64,000 nucleotides of DNA from Synechococcus sp. UW140. GTDB lineage: Bacteria; Cyanobacteriota; Cyanobacteriia; PCC-6307; Cyanobiaceae. Shown here in pieces: positions 9,018 to 17,944 of this stretch; the first letter of the stretch is position 1, and each line of letters opens with the position of its first letter. The notes under the pieces are model-generated. The model saw only the letters and a list, made by a program, of their open reading frames with translations, was not told the origin of the DNA and did not search any database. The stretch covers positions 1 to 64,000 of the forward strand of contig NZ_UCOB01000012.1 in the NCBI RefSeq assembly GCF_900474295.1. Reading direction: 5' to 3'. Made by a program: the position numbers and the translations under genes.

Positions 9018-10382
9018 ATGAATCATTCTAAACATCAAATAAATTCGTCGGTTCGCTTGATTTCTTCCCCGCTTAGGGCCGCTATCGCTATTACGATTTT
9101 CATTAGTGTAGGTGGCCTTCTTTGGGCATGCTTTGCAAAGATACCTATTTATGTTGATGGCTTTGCAATATTATTACGTAGTGGAAATAATCGCCGCTTG
9201 CATAGTCATGCAGAGGGTGAGTTGAATCATAATTTTAATGCTGATGGTGTTACCCCTAGTCAGCTCGATAAGGATCTGTATGCGATTAGCCATCTTGGTC
9301 AAAAGATGGATTCCAGTAAGAGTGCTCGCCTTGCCGAACAAGTCTTAGTCATGACTTCACAGCGGGAGCGATCGCAAGCTGGAACGGATACGGACAAGTT
9401 GCTACCCCGTGGAACATTGCTGAGCTGGATCGACTCTCCTTCTGAACGAGCAAATTTAAGTGACAGTCTTAATTACTATAGGCTGACAGAAAAGGCAAGA
9501 ATCTCGACAGCTAAAGAGTTAAGTACAATTGATCTTAGGCTTCAGCAAAAAATTACTTTGCTTGGTCGAGAACTACAAACTCAGACGGATTTTCTTGAGA
9601 CAATTAAGACACTTGGTTCTCGTGGTTATGCGAGCAAGGTCAAGGTTCTAGATCAGCAAACTAAAGTCGACGCTATTCTTAGTGAGATCCTCTCCCATCA
9701 AGAGAGACTTGCTGCAAACAAAGCACAGCTTCTGCAAGCTGAGATTGCGGCCGAGACGGCCAGTACTGACCTTGTTAAGGAGCTTAGAACGTATGCAGGT
9801 CATAATTTAATATTTGCGGAGCATGATCTTTATATATCAGGTATTTTGGCTCCCAACCTTACTCAGGTGAGGTCAAAGGACCCTGTTCTTCGTGTTTCTC
9901 GTGAGTCTGCTCTACGTCTTCCTGAGGTTATTCCTGGTTTTCTTACTCAGCAGGCGGCTCAACAGGTGCGTCCTGGCATGAAGGTGCTTGCTACTCCAAT
10001 AGGTATGAGCCGTGCTCAATATGGTGGCATGCTTGCAGAAGTGGTCCATGTGAAAAGGCTACCTTCATCGATCACTCAAATTCGTGAGAATGTGGGCAGT
10101 GAAGGAGTTGCTAATGAATTGACAACATTGATTCCTCAGCCCACTCATATAGTTATTGAGTTAGAGGCTGATTCTTCTACTCAAGATTCTACGAAGGAAG
10201 GAATTAAGTGGTCTTCCTCTGGCCAAATTCCTTACCCTATCCGTCAAGGTGATTTGTTGAGTATTCAGATTACAACACAAAGAGTTCGCCCTATTAGCTT
10301 ATTGATACCTTGGCTTAGGAAGTTCTCTGGCACTAGTGCTCCAATGCTCACTCCAGAGAGTAGTGGTGCTGTAAGTAGATGA
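9018..10382 (+). CDS. HlyD/NHLM-type membrane fusion protein
   Basis: A 454-residue periplasmic adaptor with one N-terminal membrane anchor (about residues 20-42) and no lipobox. A helical region rich in Gln, Leu and Glu (about 150-250) is likely the coiled-coil hairpin that meets TolC. The membrane-proximal part after about 370 is Ser- and Thr-rich. Layout and the neighbouring pair of ABC subunits resemble the secretion protein of NHLM bacteriocin systems (TIGR03794-like), by gene order and general form rather than by a diagnostic motif. Its stop overlaps the start of the next gene (ATGA), so the two are translationally coupled. It would bridge the ABC transporter and the TolC channel. Confidence 0.82.
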   Translation: MNHSKHQINSSVRLISSPLRAAIAITIFISVGGLLWACFAKIPIYVDGFAILLRSGNNRRLHSHAEGELNHNFNADGVTPSQLDKDLYAISHLGQKMDSSKSARLAEQVLVMTSQRERSQAGTDTDKLLPRGTLLSWIDSPSERANLSDSLNYYRLTEKARISTAKELSTIDLRLQQKITLLGRELQTQTDFLETIKTLGSRGYASKVKVLDQQTKVDAILSEILSHQERLAANKAQLLQAEIAAETASTDLVKELRTYAGHNLIFAEHDLYISGILAPNLTQVRSKDPVLRVSRESALRLPEVIPGFLTQQAAQQVRPGMKVLATPIGMSRAQYGGMLAEVVHVKRLPSSITQIRENVGSEGVANELTTLIPQPTHIVIELEADSSTQDSTKEGIKWSSSGQIPYPIRQGDLLSIQITTQRVRPISLLIPWLRKFSGTSAPMLTPESSGAVSR

Positions 10383-12484
10383 GCCAGATGTCATTTCAGC
10401 CAGAAACAAAACTACCTCAGCTTCTACAAAGTGTGCAGGCTGAGTCTGGTGCTGTAGCTTTGGGTATTGTTTTAGCGTTATATGGGAAGTCATGTTGTTT
10501 GAGTGAATTATGTATTGCTAGTGGCGTCACACGAGATGGCACTAATCCTAAGAAATTGTTGCATGCGGCCGAGCACTTTGGCCTGACTGGCGATTGGAAG
10601 ATATCCAACAACAGGTTGGACATCAAGAATATGATTGAAGATCAATGTATGCCATTAATCTGTGTCGATGAATCTAATTGCTATTTTGTAGTCCTTAATA
10701 TTAAGGCCACTACGGTTGAAATCTATGACACACGTCTTGGTCGCCTTCAGAAAAGTCTCGATCAGATAGTCGCCAACCAGATATTGGTACTGAGTCCTTC
10801 AAGGGACTTTCATACATCTGATGCACTGCCTTATTGGCGGAGTTGTTTGCAATTAGCTTTGCCTCTGAAGTGGGAGTTTATTGCTTTAGTGCTATTGGCC
10901 ACAGTATCTGTTATACCAATTTTGATGATTGCAGCATGTTCGTCGCAGTTCATAGATCAGTTTCTCGAGCAGAGACGCCTATCCTTCGGAGTACCTATTG
11001 TTTGGCTAGCACTCATCGCTCTTTCTCTGAAAGTAGCGATGAGCTTAACCAGTGATGTTCTACTTAGGCGCATGAGCTATGTCCTGGAGAGACGGATGGC
11101 AGATGATGTTTTCGAAACATTATTTACACGCTCATCTTCTTTTTTGGAAAGGCGAGATTCTGGAGATATGGCATCTCGTTTAATGTATCCATATCTTGTA
11201 CCTGGGAGTGCAATCTTTGCATTTCTTTCTCCCGCTCTTGGTCTGTGGACAAGCACTCTAATTGTCATATTTTCAGCCTTCATTTCGATCCCACTATTTC
11301 TGTTTGTTTTGACAGGCTTTATTGCAATCTTGATCGCTTCTTACCGGGTAACAGTCAGCACAAGTGATAATTTAACAATTCTCCAAAAAAGCAATAGCTC
11401 TCGTTTTTCAATCGCTTTTCAGATGATTAATAACCTGGAATCCCTCAAGTCAGACGGAATAGAGTTTAATATTCTGAACAAGTGGCACTCTTTTTTCGCT
11501 GAGGGTGTTCAACAGAATCTATCTATTGGAAAGCAAAAAGTAATTCGCAATGTGAGCATTGATGGGTCTATATTTGTTACCCAAGCCCTTCTTTTGGGTG
11601 TTGGGGGGATACTGATTATCCAAGGCAGTGTATCGCTAGGAAGTTTGTTGGCTTTTTTATTCATTCAGGATCAGATTGCAGAGTCCCTTTTTTCTATTCC
11701 TGCTATTAGTAATGGATGGCAGTCTCTGCAGGGAAAATTGTTGTTGCATGATGACCTCAAGCAAGCTGAGGTTGATGTTTGGCATAAGCCCTTTGAGCGT
11801 ACTCGCTCTGACGAATCTGATGAATATTCGGATTCATTTGAGATTGAGCTTGTTGATGTTGCTTACCGCTTTAGTCACCTAGATCAACCTGTTCTTTCTG
11901 ACATTAACTGCACGATAAAAAATGGAATGCATGTTTTACTTCGTGGTGAGAGTGGATCAGGTAAAACACTTTTCATGCAGTTGCTTTCCGGACTACGCCA
12001 TCCTTCTGAAGGCACGCAAATGTTGAATGGCACGTCAATTAGCGAAATCGATAGTAATTATTGGCATCGAAATGTTGTTTACTTGGGAGAAGATATACCT
12101 TTGTTTGATGGCACTATACTAGAAAATATTACTTGTTGGCGCAGCAATTGTAGCACTGTAGATGTAATCAAGGTGTCTTCTGTTGTTGGCCTAACACATT
12201 GGATCCGTCGTTTTGAACGTGGTTTTGAGCATCATCTAGTCAATCCTAATCAGATATTATGTAATAGTCAAAAAATTCAGTTGGGTATTGCTCGGATCTT
12301 GTGTGGTAAACCTCGGATTGCGCTGATAGATGTTAATACAGCCGAGCTTCGAAGTGAGGATGAGAAGCGAATTTACAACTTTTGTCGCGATGAGGGCATC
12401 TCGCTCGTCAGTCTTTCTGAACGAAGTGCTCATCATGCTCTATATGATCAAATATTATTTCTTCAGAGAGGCAAGCTGTTGTGA
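10379..12484 (+). CDS. ABC exporter subunit with inactive C39-like domain and degenerate ATPase domain
   Basis: 701 residues: an N-terminal C39 peptidase-like domain (about 10-145), a six-helix transmembrane domain (about 155-450) and an ATPase domain (about 490-701), the layout of peptidase-containing exporters such as the NHLM first subunit. In the C39 part the catalytic Cys is Ser23 (AESGAV where active members have ECGAA) and the catalytic His position is Tyr102 (CYFVVL for HFVVL); the third-position Asp117 remains. In the ATPase, Walker A (GESGSGKT, 523-530) and the Walker B Asp651 are kept, but the signature reads CNSQK (about 628), the catalytic Glu is Val652, the Q-loop position is Glu571 and the switch His position is Glu681. 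It probably recognises cargo without cutting it and needs the next gene's product for ATP hydrolysis. Coupled to both neighbours by ATGA/GTGA overlaps. Confidence 0.88.
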   Translation: MSQMSFQPETKLPQLLQSVQAESGAVALGIVLALYGKSCCLSELCIASGVTRDGTNPKKLLHAAEHFGLTGDWKISNNRLDIKNMIEDQCMPLICVDESNCYFVVLNIKATTVEIYDTRLGRLQKSLDQIVANQILVLSPSRDFHTSDALPYWRSCLQLALPLKWEFIALVLLATVSVIPILMIAACSSQFIDQFLEQRRLSFGVPIVWLALIALSLKVAMSLTSDVLLRRMSYVLERRMADDVFETLFTRSSSFLERRDSGDMASRLMYPYLVPGSAIFAFLSPALGLWTSTLIVIFSAFISIPLFLFVLTGFIAILIASYRVTVSTSDNLTILQKSNSSRFSIAFQMINNLESLKSDGIEFNILNKWHSFFAEGVQQNLSIGKQKVIRNVSIDGSIFVTQALLLGVGGILIIQGSVSLGSLLAFLFIQDQIAESLFSIPAISNGWQSLQGKLLLHDDLKQAEVDVWHKPFERTRSDESDEYSDSFEIELVDVAYRFSHLDQPVLSDINCTIKNGMHVLLRGESGSGKTLFMQLLSGLRHPSEGTQMLNGTSISEIDSNYWHRNVVYLGEDIPLFDGTILENITCWRSNCSTVDVIKVSSVVGLTHWIRRFERGFEHHLVNPNQILCNSQKIQLGIARILCGKPRIALIDVNTAELRSEDEKRIYNFCRDEGISLVSLSERSAHHALYDQILFLQRGKLL

Positions 12485-14619
12485 ATAGCCGAGACGCTGA
12501 ATATCTCTCTAGTCTGGATAAAGATATTTACTCTCTTAGGCCAGGTCGCAGTGAGATTGGCCCTGCTGATCCATCATTATTGTTAATTAGTACGGCTCTG
12601 AGGCTTCTAGATATTAAAAGTAAACGTCTTGATCCTGTTGGTGCCAAGGGTGATATCTTTTCCAATCTCGAGTTCAATCATATCTATCATCGGCGTGTTT
12701 CACTTCCTTGTGATCTTGAGAATGGAGAATATCCTCTTCTATTGCTTTTGAATGCGTCCAACGCAACTCCCTATTTGCTTAAACGCAATGGCCGACTGAA
12801 TCAGCTCTTGGCGATTCGTAATGGTCAAGTTTGCATCTTGCCGAAGAGTCAATGGCCTGACTTTGCTGATAATGCTTACGAGCTGCATGCTTGCTTTCGT
12901 GACAGCATTGCTGGGATCGGTGAGCTGTTGCGGCTTGCCTATAAGCCAGAGCTCAGGGCGATCGGCTTGCTGCTGTTGATATCTGCTCTTGTCCTTGCAG
13001 TTAGTCTTTGTATACCTATTCTCACGAATACGCTGGTCACAACTGTTCTCCCAGAGACCAATTTGAGATTTCTTGCTGAGTGCCTGTTTGTTGTTGCACT
13101 CATTGTGGTTGCTTCTATCACCAGTCAGTACTTACAACAGATAATGATTCTGCGATTGGAAACGATTGGCAACCAACGTTTGCAGCTTGGCATGTGGCAG
13201 CATTTTCTTAAATTGCCGATTTCTTTCGTCGCCAATAGAAATAGTGGTGATATATATGCTGGTGTTAGTGCAATATCAAAGATACGAAGCTACGTGGGTG
13301 CTGGTGCACTTACCTCTGGGCTTTCGGCTTTGTTTTCATTTGCTTTTCTCGCTTTGATGATTAAATATAGCCCAAGCCTTGCCATTTGGATGATAATGGT
13401 TGTTGCCCTTGTTTTATTAGTTGTTTTCTTGATTGCACGCAGGGCCATCTCCCTGAATGAACAGGCGTTTAATATAAAAAGTCGTCTTAATGGCATCAGT
13501 GATGAACTGAGTTCAAGTGTTCTCCCTATTCGTGCTCTGGGTGCAGAGATCCCTTTTCTGCGTCGTTGGATGCATGATTACACAAACATGGCCAAGATCT
13601 CGATGCAACTTGATTTGCATGAGCAGTGCATTGATGTAATTCTCAGCTCCCTTAGTCCACTCGGGTCGGTACTGCTATTTGCTGTTGCTGTTTGGCAAGT
13701 CCTTGATGAGCCAGAAACTATCGGTGATCCTCGGCTTGTTGGCAGCTTTATTGCTTTCTACTCGGCTTTCATAGCATTTAGTTCATCAATTGCTGATGCC
13801 GCTGCCAATCTTACAGACGTTTTCGCCAATGTATCTGTTCTCTGGCGTAAGGCAAAAGTCATTCTAGAGGCTCGTATTGAGCCTGGCTGGAAGGCTACTG
13901 TTGCTAATCATTTTTTTCTTGGCCACATCACTTTAAATGAGGTTGTTATTCGGCCAGATGGCCTAAGAGAGCCGCTGCTTCAAGACATTTCTATTGATAT
14001 TTCTCCTGGCAGTATTGTCGCAATCCTTGGAAAGAAGGCTTCGGGAAAGTCTCTGCTGCTCAAGACTGTTCTGGGTTTGGTTGTTCCTGAGAGTGGGGAT
14101 GCTTTGGTAGATGGTATCCCAGTGGCCAAAGTGTCTTCTCGTGGCCTACGTGGACAAGTTGGATATGTTCAACAGCGAGTAGTTCTTGAAGAGGTTTCAA
14201 TTCGTACTTTATTGTCTGGTCAATATCAGTACCCAGATTCTCTTATTTGGCACACTCTTGAGTTGCTTGGCTTGGAGGAGCGTGTTCGTTCCATTCCGAA
14301 GCAATTAGATGCAGAGCTGGTCGATGGTGGTGTTCCATTCTCTCGAGGGGAGAGGAAGCTTCTAGCGCTTGCCCGCGCCCTACTTAGGAAGCCTGCAGCT
14401 CTTTTGCTTGACGAAGTATTGGTTGGATTGCCACACAGGGATCACGCTCGGTTGATTGATATTATTCGCTCTCAGGATTCCACCATTTTAATGATTCCGA
14501 GTCATTGGTCAGAGCTTGAAATAGTTGACCATGTTGTTGTGCTTGATGAAGGGCGGATCTGTTTCTCTGGTCGAATTGGTGACTCTAGTTTTGACCAGTC
14601 CTTGATTGATCTTGCCTGA
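12481..14619 (+). CDS. ABC exporter subunit, permease plus ATPase (NHLM second-subunit type)
   Basis: 712 residues with a GTG start that overlaps the previous stop (GTGA). About 150 N-terminal residues form a cytoplasmic domain with RRVSLP and LLLLNASNATPYLL, resembling the pre-membrane domain of NHLM ATP-binding subunits (TIGR03797-like, judged by eye). A transmembrane domain (about 155-440) and ATPase follow. The ATPase keeps Walker A GKKASGKS (517-524), Q-loop Gln565, signature FSRGE (about 620), Walker B with Asp644-Glu645 and the switch His675. It is therefore the catalytically more complete partner of the preceding subunit. Last recognisable gene of the AT-rich operon; no cargo gene follows. 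Confidence 0.88.
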   Translation: MNSRDAEYLSSLDKDIYSLRPGRSEIGPADPSLLLISTALRLLDIKSKRLDPVGAKGDIFSNLEFNHIYHRRVSLPCDLENGEYPLLLLLNASNATPYLLKRNGRLNQLLAIRNGQVCILPKSQWPDFADNAYELHACFRDSIAGIGELLRLAYKPELRAIGLLLLISALVLAVSLCIPILTNTLVTTVLPETNLRFLAECLFVVALIVVASITSQYLQQIMILRLETIGNQRLQLGMWQHFLKLPISFVANRNSGDIYAGVSAISKIRSYVGAGALTSGLSALFSFAFLALMIKYSPSLAIWMIMVVALVLLVVFLIARRAISLNEQAFNIKSRLNGISDELSSSVLPIRALGAEIPFLRRWMHDYTNMAKISMQLDLHEQCIDVILSSLSPLGSVLLFAVAVWQVLDEPETIGDPRLVGSFIAFYSAFIAFSSSIADAAANLTDVFANVSVLWRKAKVILEARIEPGWKATVANHFFLGHITLNEVVIRPDGLREPLLQDISIDISPGSIVAILGKKASGKSLLLKTVLGLVVPESGDALVDGIPVAKVSSRGLRGQVGYVQQRVVLEEVSIRTLLSGQYQYPDSLIWHTLELLGLEERVRSIPKQLDAELVDGGVPFSRGERKLLALARALLRKPAALLLDEVLVGLPHRDHARLIDIIRSQDSTILMIPSHWSELEIVDHVVVLDEGRICFSGRIGDSSFDQSLIDLA

Positions 14620-15041
14620 GGACTCTGGTGTTCTTGCAATTCTAATTTGGAGTACACTCTTTCCCCGTAAATGTGGATTGTTCATGTGCTTTCTTTCGCT
14701 GCATTAATTAGATATTTGTTGTGTGTCCAGTTGGAGGTGTTCTCGTTGGTATGTTTGTTCTTTCGGCTTGATTTGTATTGTGAAGTCTGGTCTTACAGCG
14801 CTATTGAATTGATTGCTTCGTATTCTTTCTCGATTTTGCCCGTCGTGTCGAATCAGGATTTGAATAGTTTGCAGCTCTGCGCAATGCCAACGAAGTATTC
14901 ACGCTTCAGCGGTCGCGAACTGTTGGAGAACGTGTCGGCAGGTGCTGGACTGCGTTGACCGCAGCTCTAGCTACCAACTTGCGAAGCTGTCACAGCACTT
15001 CAGATTTGTGAGTGTCCATTTGGGATGGCCCAGGGCTGTAA
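14620..15041. other. Non-coding looking junction between AT-rich and GC-rich islands
   Basis: About 420 bases after the export operon with no gene I can support. The first 300 bases are AT-rich like the operon; from about 14,990 the composition turns GC-rich. A frame of 95 codons at 14671-14958 shows no family features, and I saw no Gly-Gly leader, Nif11-like or nitrile hydratase-like leader peptide in it. I saw no direct repeat or integrase. Confidence 0.55.
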
Positions 15042-15287
15042 GGCCTTAGAGGGCGAGAAGCTGAAGGGTTGGAGACCCTGGCCGACCTGCGCCGCTACTG
15101 GGTCGACATCTTCACGATCGGCCAGTCACTGTCTCCTGGCCCCAACCACCTGGCGGCTGTTCTTTTCGTGCCACCCAGTCAGTTCGACACCTACAGCCGC
15201 ATCGGCGAGGAGGAGCTCCGCTTTTTGCAGGTGGTGAGCACTCCCCTCACCCGCAGCAGCTACCCCGCTGGCGAGTGCAGCGACTAA
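15042..15287 (+). pseudogene. Possible gene remnant, function unknown
   Basis: The frame is open from 15042 (after a TAA) to the stop at 15287, and could start at TTG 15069 giving 72 residues. The translation is globular looking ([37 protein letters not shown]) with protein-like codon use, yet no good start or RBS, which suggests the 3' part of a once longer gene. The FLQVV...PLT stretch is faintly like suppressor-of-fused type domains; I would not rely on that. It sits at the boundary where base composition changes. Confidence 0.3.
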
Positions 15288-15307
15288 TGGCGATCCATCC
15301 GCGCTGA

Positions 15308-16417
15308 TCAGGGCGGAGTAGGCAACCGCTGGCCCAGCCAGGAGGCCTCCTCCCTGGCCGCGGGATAGAGCCTGGCGAGTTCCTCGCGGGCACTGGGATC
15401 CGAGCGCTCCAAGAGCTGCCGATAGCGACTTAGGGCGGAATCTGGAAACAGCAACAGTCCCGATAGCAGCGCCAGCGCACAGCCGAGCAGGTAATCAATC
15501 CAGCGGTTGGGGATGTACCAGGACACCAGCGGTCCATAACCGGCAAAGGCGACACCGCTTGAGATCAGGGCGGTGCGCAGATAAGGACCGAGATTGAGGG
15601 CGGCCACAAAGGCGGCGGTGCCACCCATGGCCAGGGCGACAGCGACACTATTGAGACCGATGGTGTTGAACACGAGCAGGGGCATCAGCACCCCCAGGCT
15701 CATGCCCACCATCCGATCCCGCACCCGGGCGAGGGTGGCTCCGATGCTGTCGTTGAGCAACAGCACCACGCCGAAATAGAGGTATTTGGGTGTCTGGGTT
15801 CCCAGCCCCACCCCGATCGTCAAAGCGAAGGCCGTCAACACCAGCTTGCGCCAGAAACTCCAGCTGCTCAGCGCAAGCCGGTAGCGCTGCGGCATGGGCA
15901 GATCGTCACCCTCCGGCCCACTCGGTGGTGCTGGCGCGCCATAGCCAGATGGCGTGAGGCCCCATTGCAGGGCGGTGCCGATGGCGAGGCCGATGGCCAC
16001 GGCCTCCAGCTGATGCCCCCAATCCGTCCAGGTGGCGGCGGGATCGAGCAGGGGCAGCACCCCGGCTGCCGCCACCACATTGGTCAGCAGGGCCAACTTC
16101 GCTGGCAAGGCCACCGCCAGCAGCTGCATCAACACGCCCACCACCCCAAACCACCACACCTCGGGACCGGCGGGGAACATCAGGCGCACGCTGAGGCCGA
16201 TGACCATCGACAGACCGGCGATCACCATCAACACCGGATAGATCAACACTGGCCAGCGGCAGAAATCGGGTCGCACCACGAGCACTCCCACCACAACGCC
16301 ATAGGCGGCGGGAATGTCACCCAGTCCCAGGGTGAGGCAGACCTGATGGGTGAGGCTGGCAGCCAGACCGATCGCCAGGGCTGCTCGCAATCCCAGCCAC
16401 TGCTGTTCAGTCGCCAT
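15308..16417 (-). CDS. FUSC-type integral membrane protein (aromatic acid exporter-like)
   Basis: 369 residues with two clusters of hydrophobic helices: about 8-150 and again about 195-330, separated by a hydrophilic loop rich in Pro and Gly. This duplicated layout and stretches such as GDIPAAYGVVVGVLVVRPD and YLYFGVVLLLNDSIGATLARVRDR match the FUSC/AaeB/YccS-like group, whose members export aromatic acids or similar solutes. It is shorter than AaeB (about 655). Its start overlaps the end of the small membrane protein gene by 11 bases. With the upstream adaptor gene and the divergent TolC gene it would form a tripartite export system. The substrate is unknown. Strongly GC-rich. Confidence 0.75.
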   Translation of the reverse strand: MATEQQWLGLRAALAIGLAASLTHQVCLTLGLGDIPAAYGVVVGVLVVRPDFCRWPVLIYPVLMVIAGLSMVIGLSVRLMFPAGPEVWWFGVVGVLMQLLAVALPAKLALLTNVVAAAGVLPLLDPAATWTDWGHQLEAVAIGLAIGTALQWGLTPSGYGAPAPPSGPEGDDLPMPQRYRLALSSWSFWRKLVLTAFALTIGVGLGTQTPKYLYFGVVLLLNDSIGATLARVRDRMVGMSLGVLMPLLVFNTIGLNSVAVALAMGGTAAFVAALNLGPYLRTALISSGVAFAGYGPLVSWYIPNRWIDYLLGCALALLSGLLLFPDSALSRYRQLLERSDPSAREELARLYPAAREEASWLGQRLPTPP

Positions 16418-16610
16418 GGGGCTTAGACGGCTCCTGCTTGAGGGCTTGGACCAAGCCCACCAGCAGCACGATCAGCAGAAGCGCAAACCAGAACCAGAGC
16501 CTTGGTGCCGTGCTCGACACGGTGATCGCCAGCAGCACTAGGGCAATCCAGGGGGCTGGCTGGCGAAGGGCAGCCAACCAGCTGGAAGAAGCGAGGCGAT
16601 GGCGCGGCAT
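16407..16610 (-). CDS. Small membrane protein (67 aa), AaeX-like position
   Basis: 67 residues with one long or two short hydrophobic segments (about 20-54) and basic N- and polar C-terminal ends. No family recognised from sequence. It stands between the adaptor gene (24 bases upstream) and the FUSC gene (overlapping), the same place and the same length as AaeX in the enterobacterial aaeXAB export operon, although I see no clear AaeX sequence signature. It is inferred to be an accessory of the same exporter. Confidence 0.65.
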   Translation of the reverse strand: MPRHRLASSSWLAALRQPAPWIALVLLAITVSSTAPRLWFWFALLLIVLLVGLVQALKQEPSKPHGD

Positions 16611-16633
16611 GAGGTCAGAGCGGTACAGGAGGG

Positions 16634-17869
16634 TCAGCGGGTGATTCCGGCGATCCAGCGCAGGAACGGCAGGGCATAGCTGAGCAGCGAGCGCCGTTCC
16701 ACCACTGCCTTGGCTTCGGCGGGCTGGCCGGACTCAAAGCGAAGGCTTGGTCCGCGGCCAGCGCTCCAACGCAGACCGGAGGGAGTCTCGGCGGATTCCA
16801 GTGTCACGCGCACCAGCATGACCGGCGCCGTCGCCTTGGCGGGGAGGATCGCGAGGGGGTCGCCGCCCTCTCCAAAAGCCTCCTGACGGGCACGGGCCAC
16901 GAGCGACGCGGCAAGATCCACCTCACCTACTGCGCTCGCAAGGGAGGCTGCATCCAGCGAGGTGGGGGAAATGGCAGCGATCGTGCCCTCCACACCGCCG
17001 TAACGCTGGGCCGTGCCGCCGTATTGGTTTCGGCTCTGAAGAATCGGTTCGATCTCGATCGCAGATCCCACCCTCAAGCGCGTGGAATCCGCCTCCGTGA
17101 ACAGCGCCATCGCCTGACGCGACGACGTTTTAGGCCGCTCCAGCGCCAGGGTGCCCAGCCGTGCTCCCGGGAGAACGGGCTGACCGGCCTCCACAGCCCA
17201 ACTCACCAGGCGGCCCGGCTCCGGAGCCCGCACCTCCAGGGAACGGGTCTGGGCCTCCAGTTCCGCCCGAGTGGCCCGCAGCTGGGCCTGCTCGGCCTGC
17301 AATAGGCCCCGGTTGGCCTGCAGCTGGGCGATCTTCGCCTCCAGGGAGCGGATGGCGGCCTTGTTGCCGAGATACAGATTCTGGGCCGCGACCCAAAGGG
17401 GGCTGTAGGTGGGAATTACCTTCTCCTGGCGCAGTTGCTCCAGGGCCGTGAGCTGCTGGCCAACAGGCTGGTTGCTGACCTCCAGGGTGCTGATCTGCTG
17501 GCGTAGAGCGCCAACCTCGGCACTGTTGGCCTGCAGTTGCTCCGCCAGTCCCCGCTGCTTGGCGGCATTCGCCTCCAATTGACGGGCGAGCGCCTGGGGC
17601 TGGCCAGCGGGAGCGCTGCCACCGGCGGCCGCCTGATCGATGCGGTCGAGGCTGGCCACCACCTGATCACGGCTGACCCGCGCTCCCACGGGAATGCTGA
17701 GATCCAGAACCTGGCCGGCGGAGCGGCTGTAAAGCCCGCGTCGATCGCCCGGCGCCAGCAGAACAGCCGCGCCAAACACCTCAACCTCGATCAAGGGGAG
17801 CACGGACCAGACGGCCGTGGCTCCTGTGACCAGAGCGATTGGCCAACACCTCTTCAGCAGGGCGCTCAT
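16634..17869 (-). CDS. HlyD-like membrane fusion protein of the FUSC export operon
   Basis: About 411 residues from the ATG at 17869; an upstream start at 17923 would add 18 residues but reach into the divergent promoter. One N-terminal membrane anchor (WPIALVTGATAVWSVLPLI), a biotinyl-lipoyl-like half (SAGQVLDLSIPVGARVSRDQ), a long Gln/Leu/Ala-rich coiled coil (about 85-220), then the second half (LEVRAPEPGRLVSWAVEAGQPV). The form is that of HlyD/EmrA and NHLM-type adaptors. First gene of a leftward three-gene operon and divergent, across 75 bases, from the TolC-like gene. Very GC-rich. Confidence 0.82.
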   Translation of the reverse strand: MSALLKRCWPIALVTGATAVWSVLPLIEVEVFGAAVLLAPGDRRGLYSRSAGQVLDLSIPVGARVSRDQVVASLDRIDQAAAGGSAPAGQPQALARQLEANAAKQRGLAEQLQANSAEVGALRQQISTLEVSNQPVGQQLTALEQLRQEKVIPTYSPLWVAAQNLYLGNKAAIRSLEAKIAQLQANRGLLQAEQAQLRATRAELEAQTRSLEVRAPEPGRLVSWAVEAGQPVLPGARLGTLALERPKTSSRQAMALFTEADSTRLRVGSAIEIEPILQSRNQYGGTAQRYGGVEGTIAAISPTSLDAASLASAVGEVDLAASLVARARQEAFGEGGDPLAILPAKATAPVMLVRVTLESAETPSGLRWSAGRGPSLRFESGQPAEAKAVVERRSLLSYALPFLRWIAGITR

Positions 17870-17944
17870 CACACTCAGGAACCGCGCGTAGGGTAACGCC
17901 GTTTTTGGGTGGCTCCGCCCCATCTCCCTGACAGCTGCAACGGC

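Noticed and set aside
14671-14958. 95-codon frame after the second ABC subunit, considered as a cargo peptide
   Set aside because: Lacks a Gly-Gly or Nif11-like leader and has random looking hydrophobic composition.
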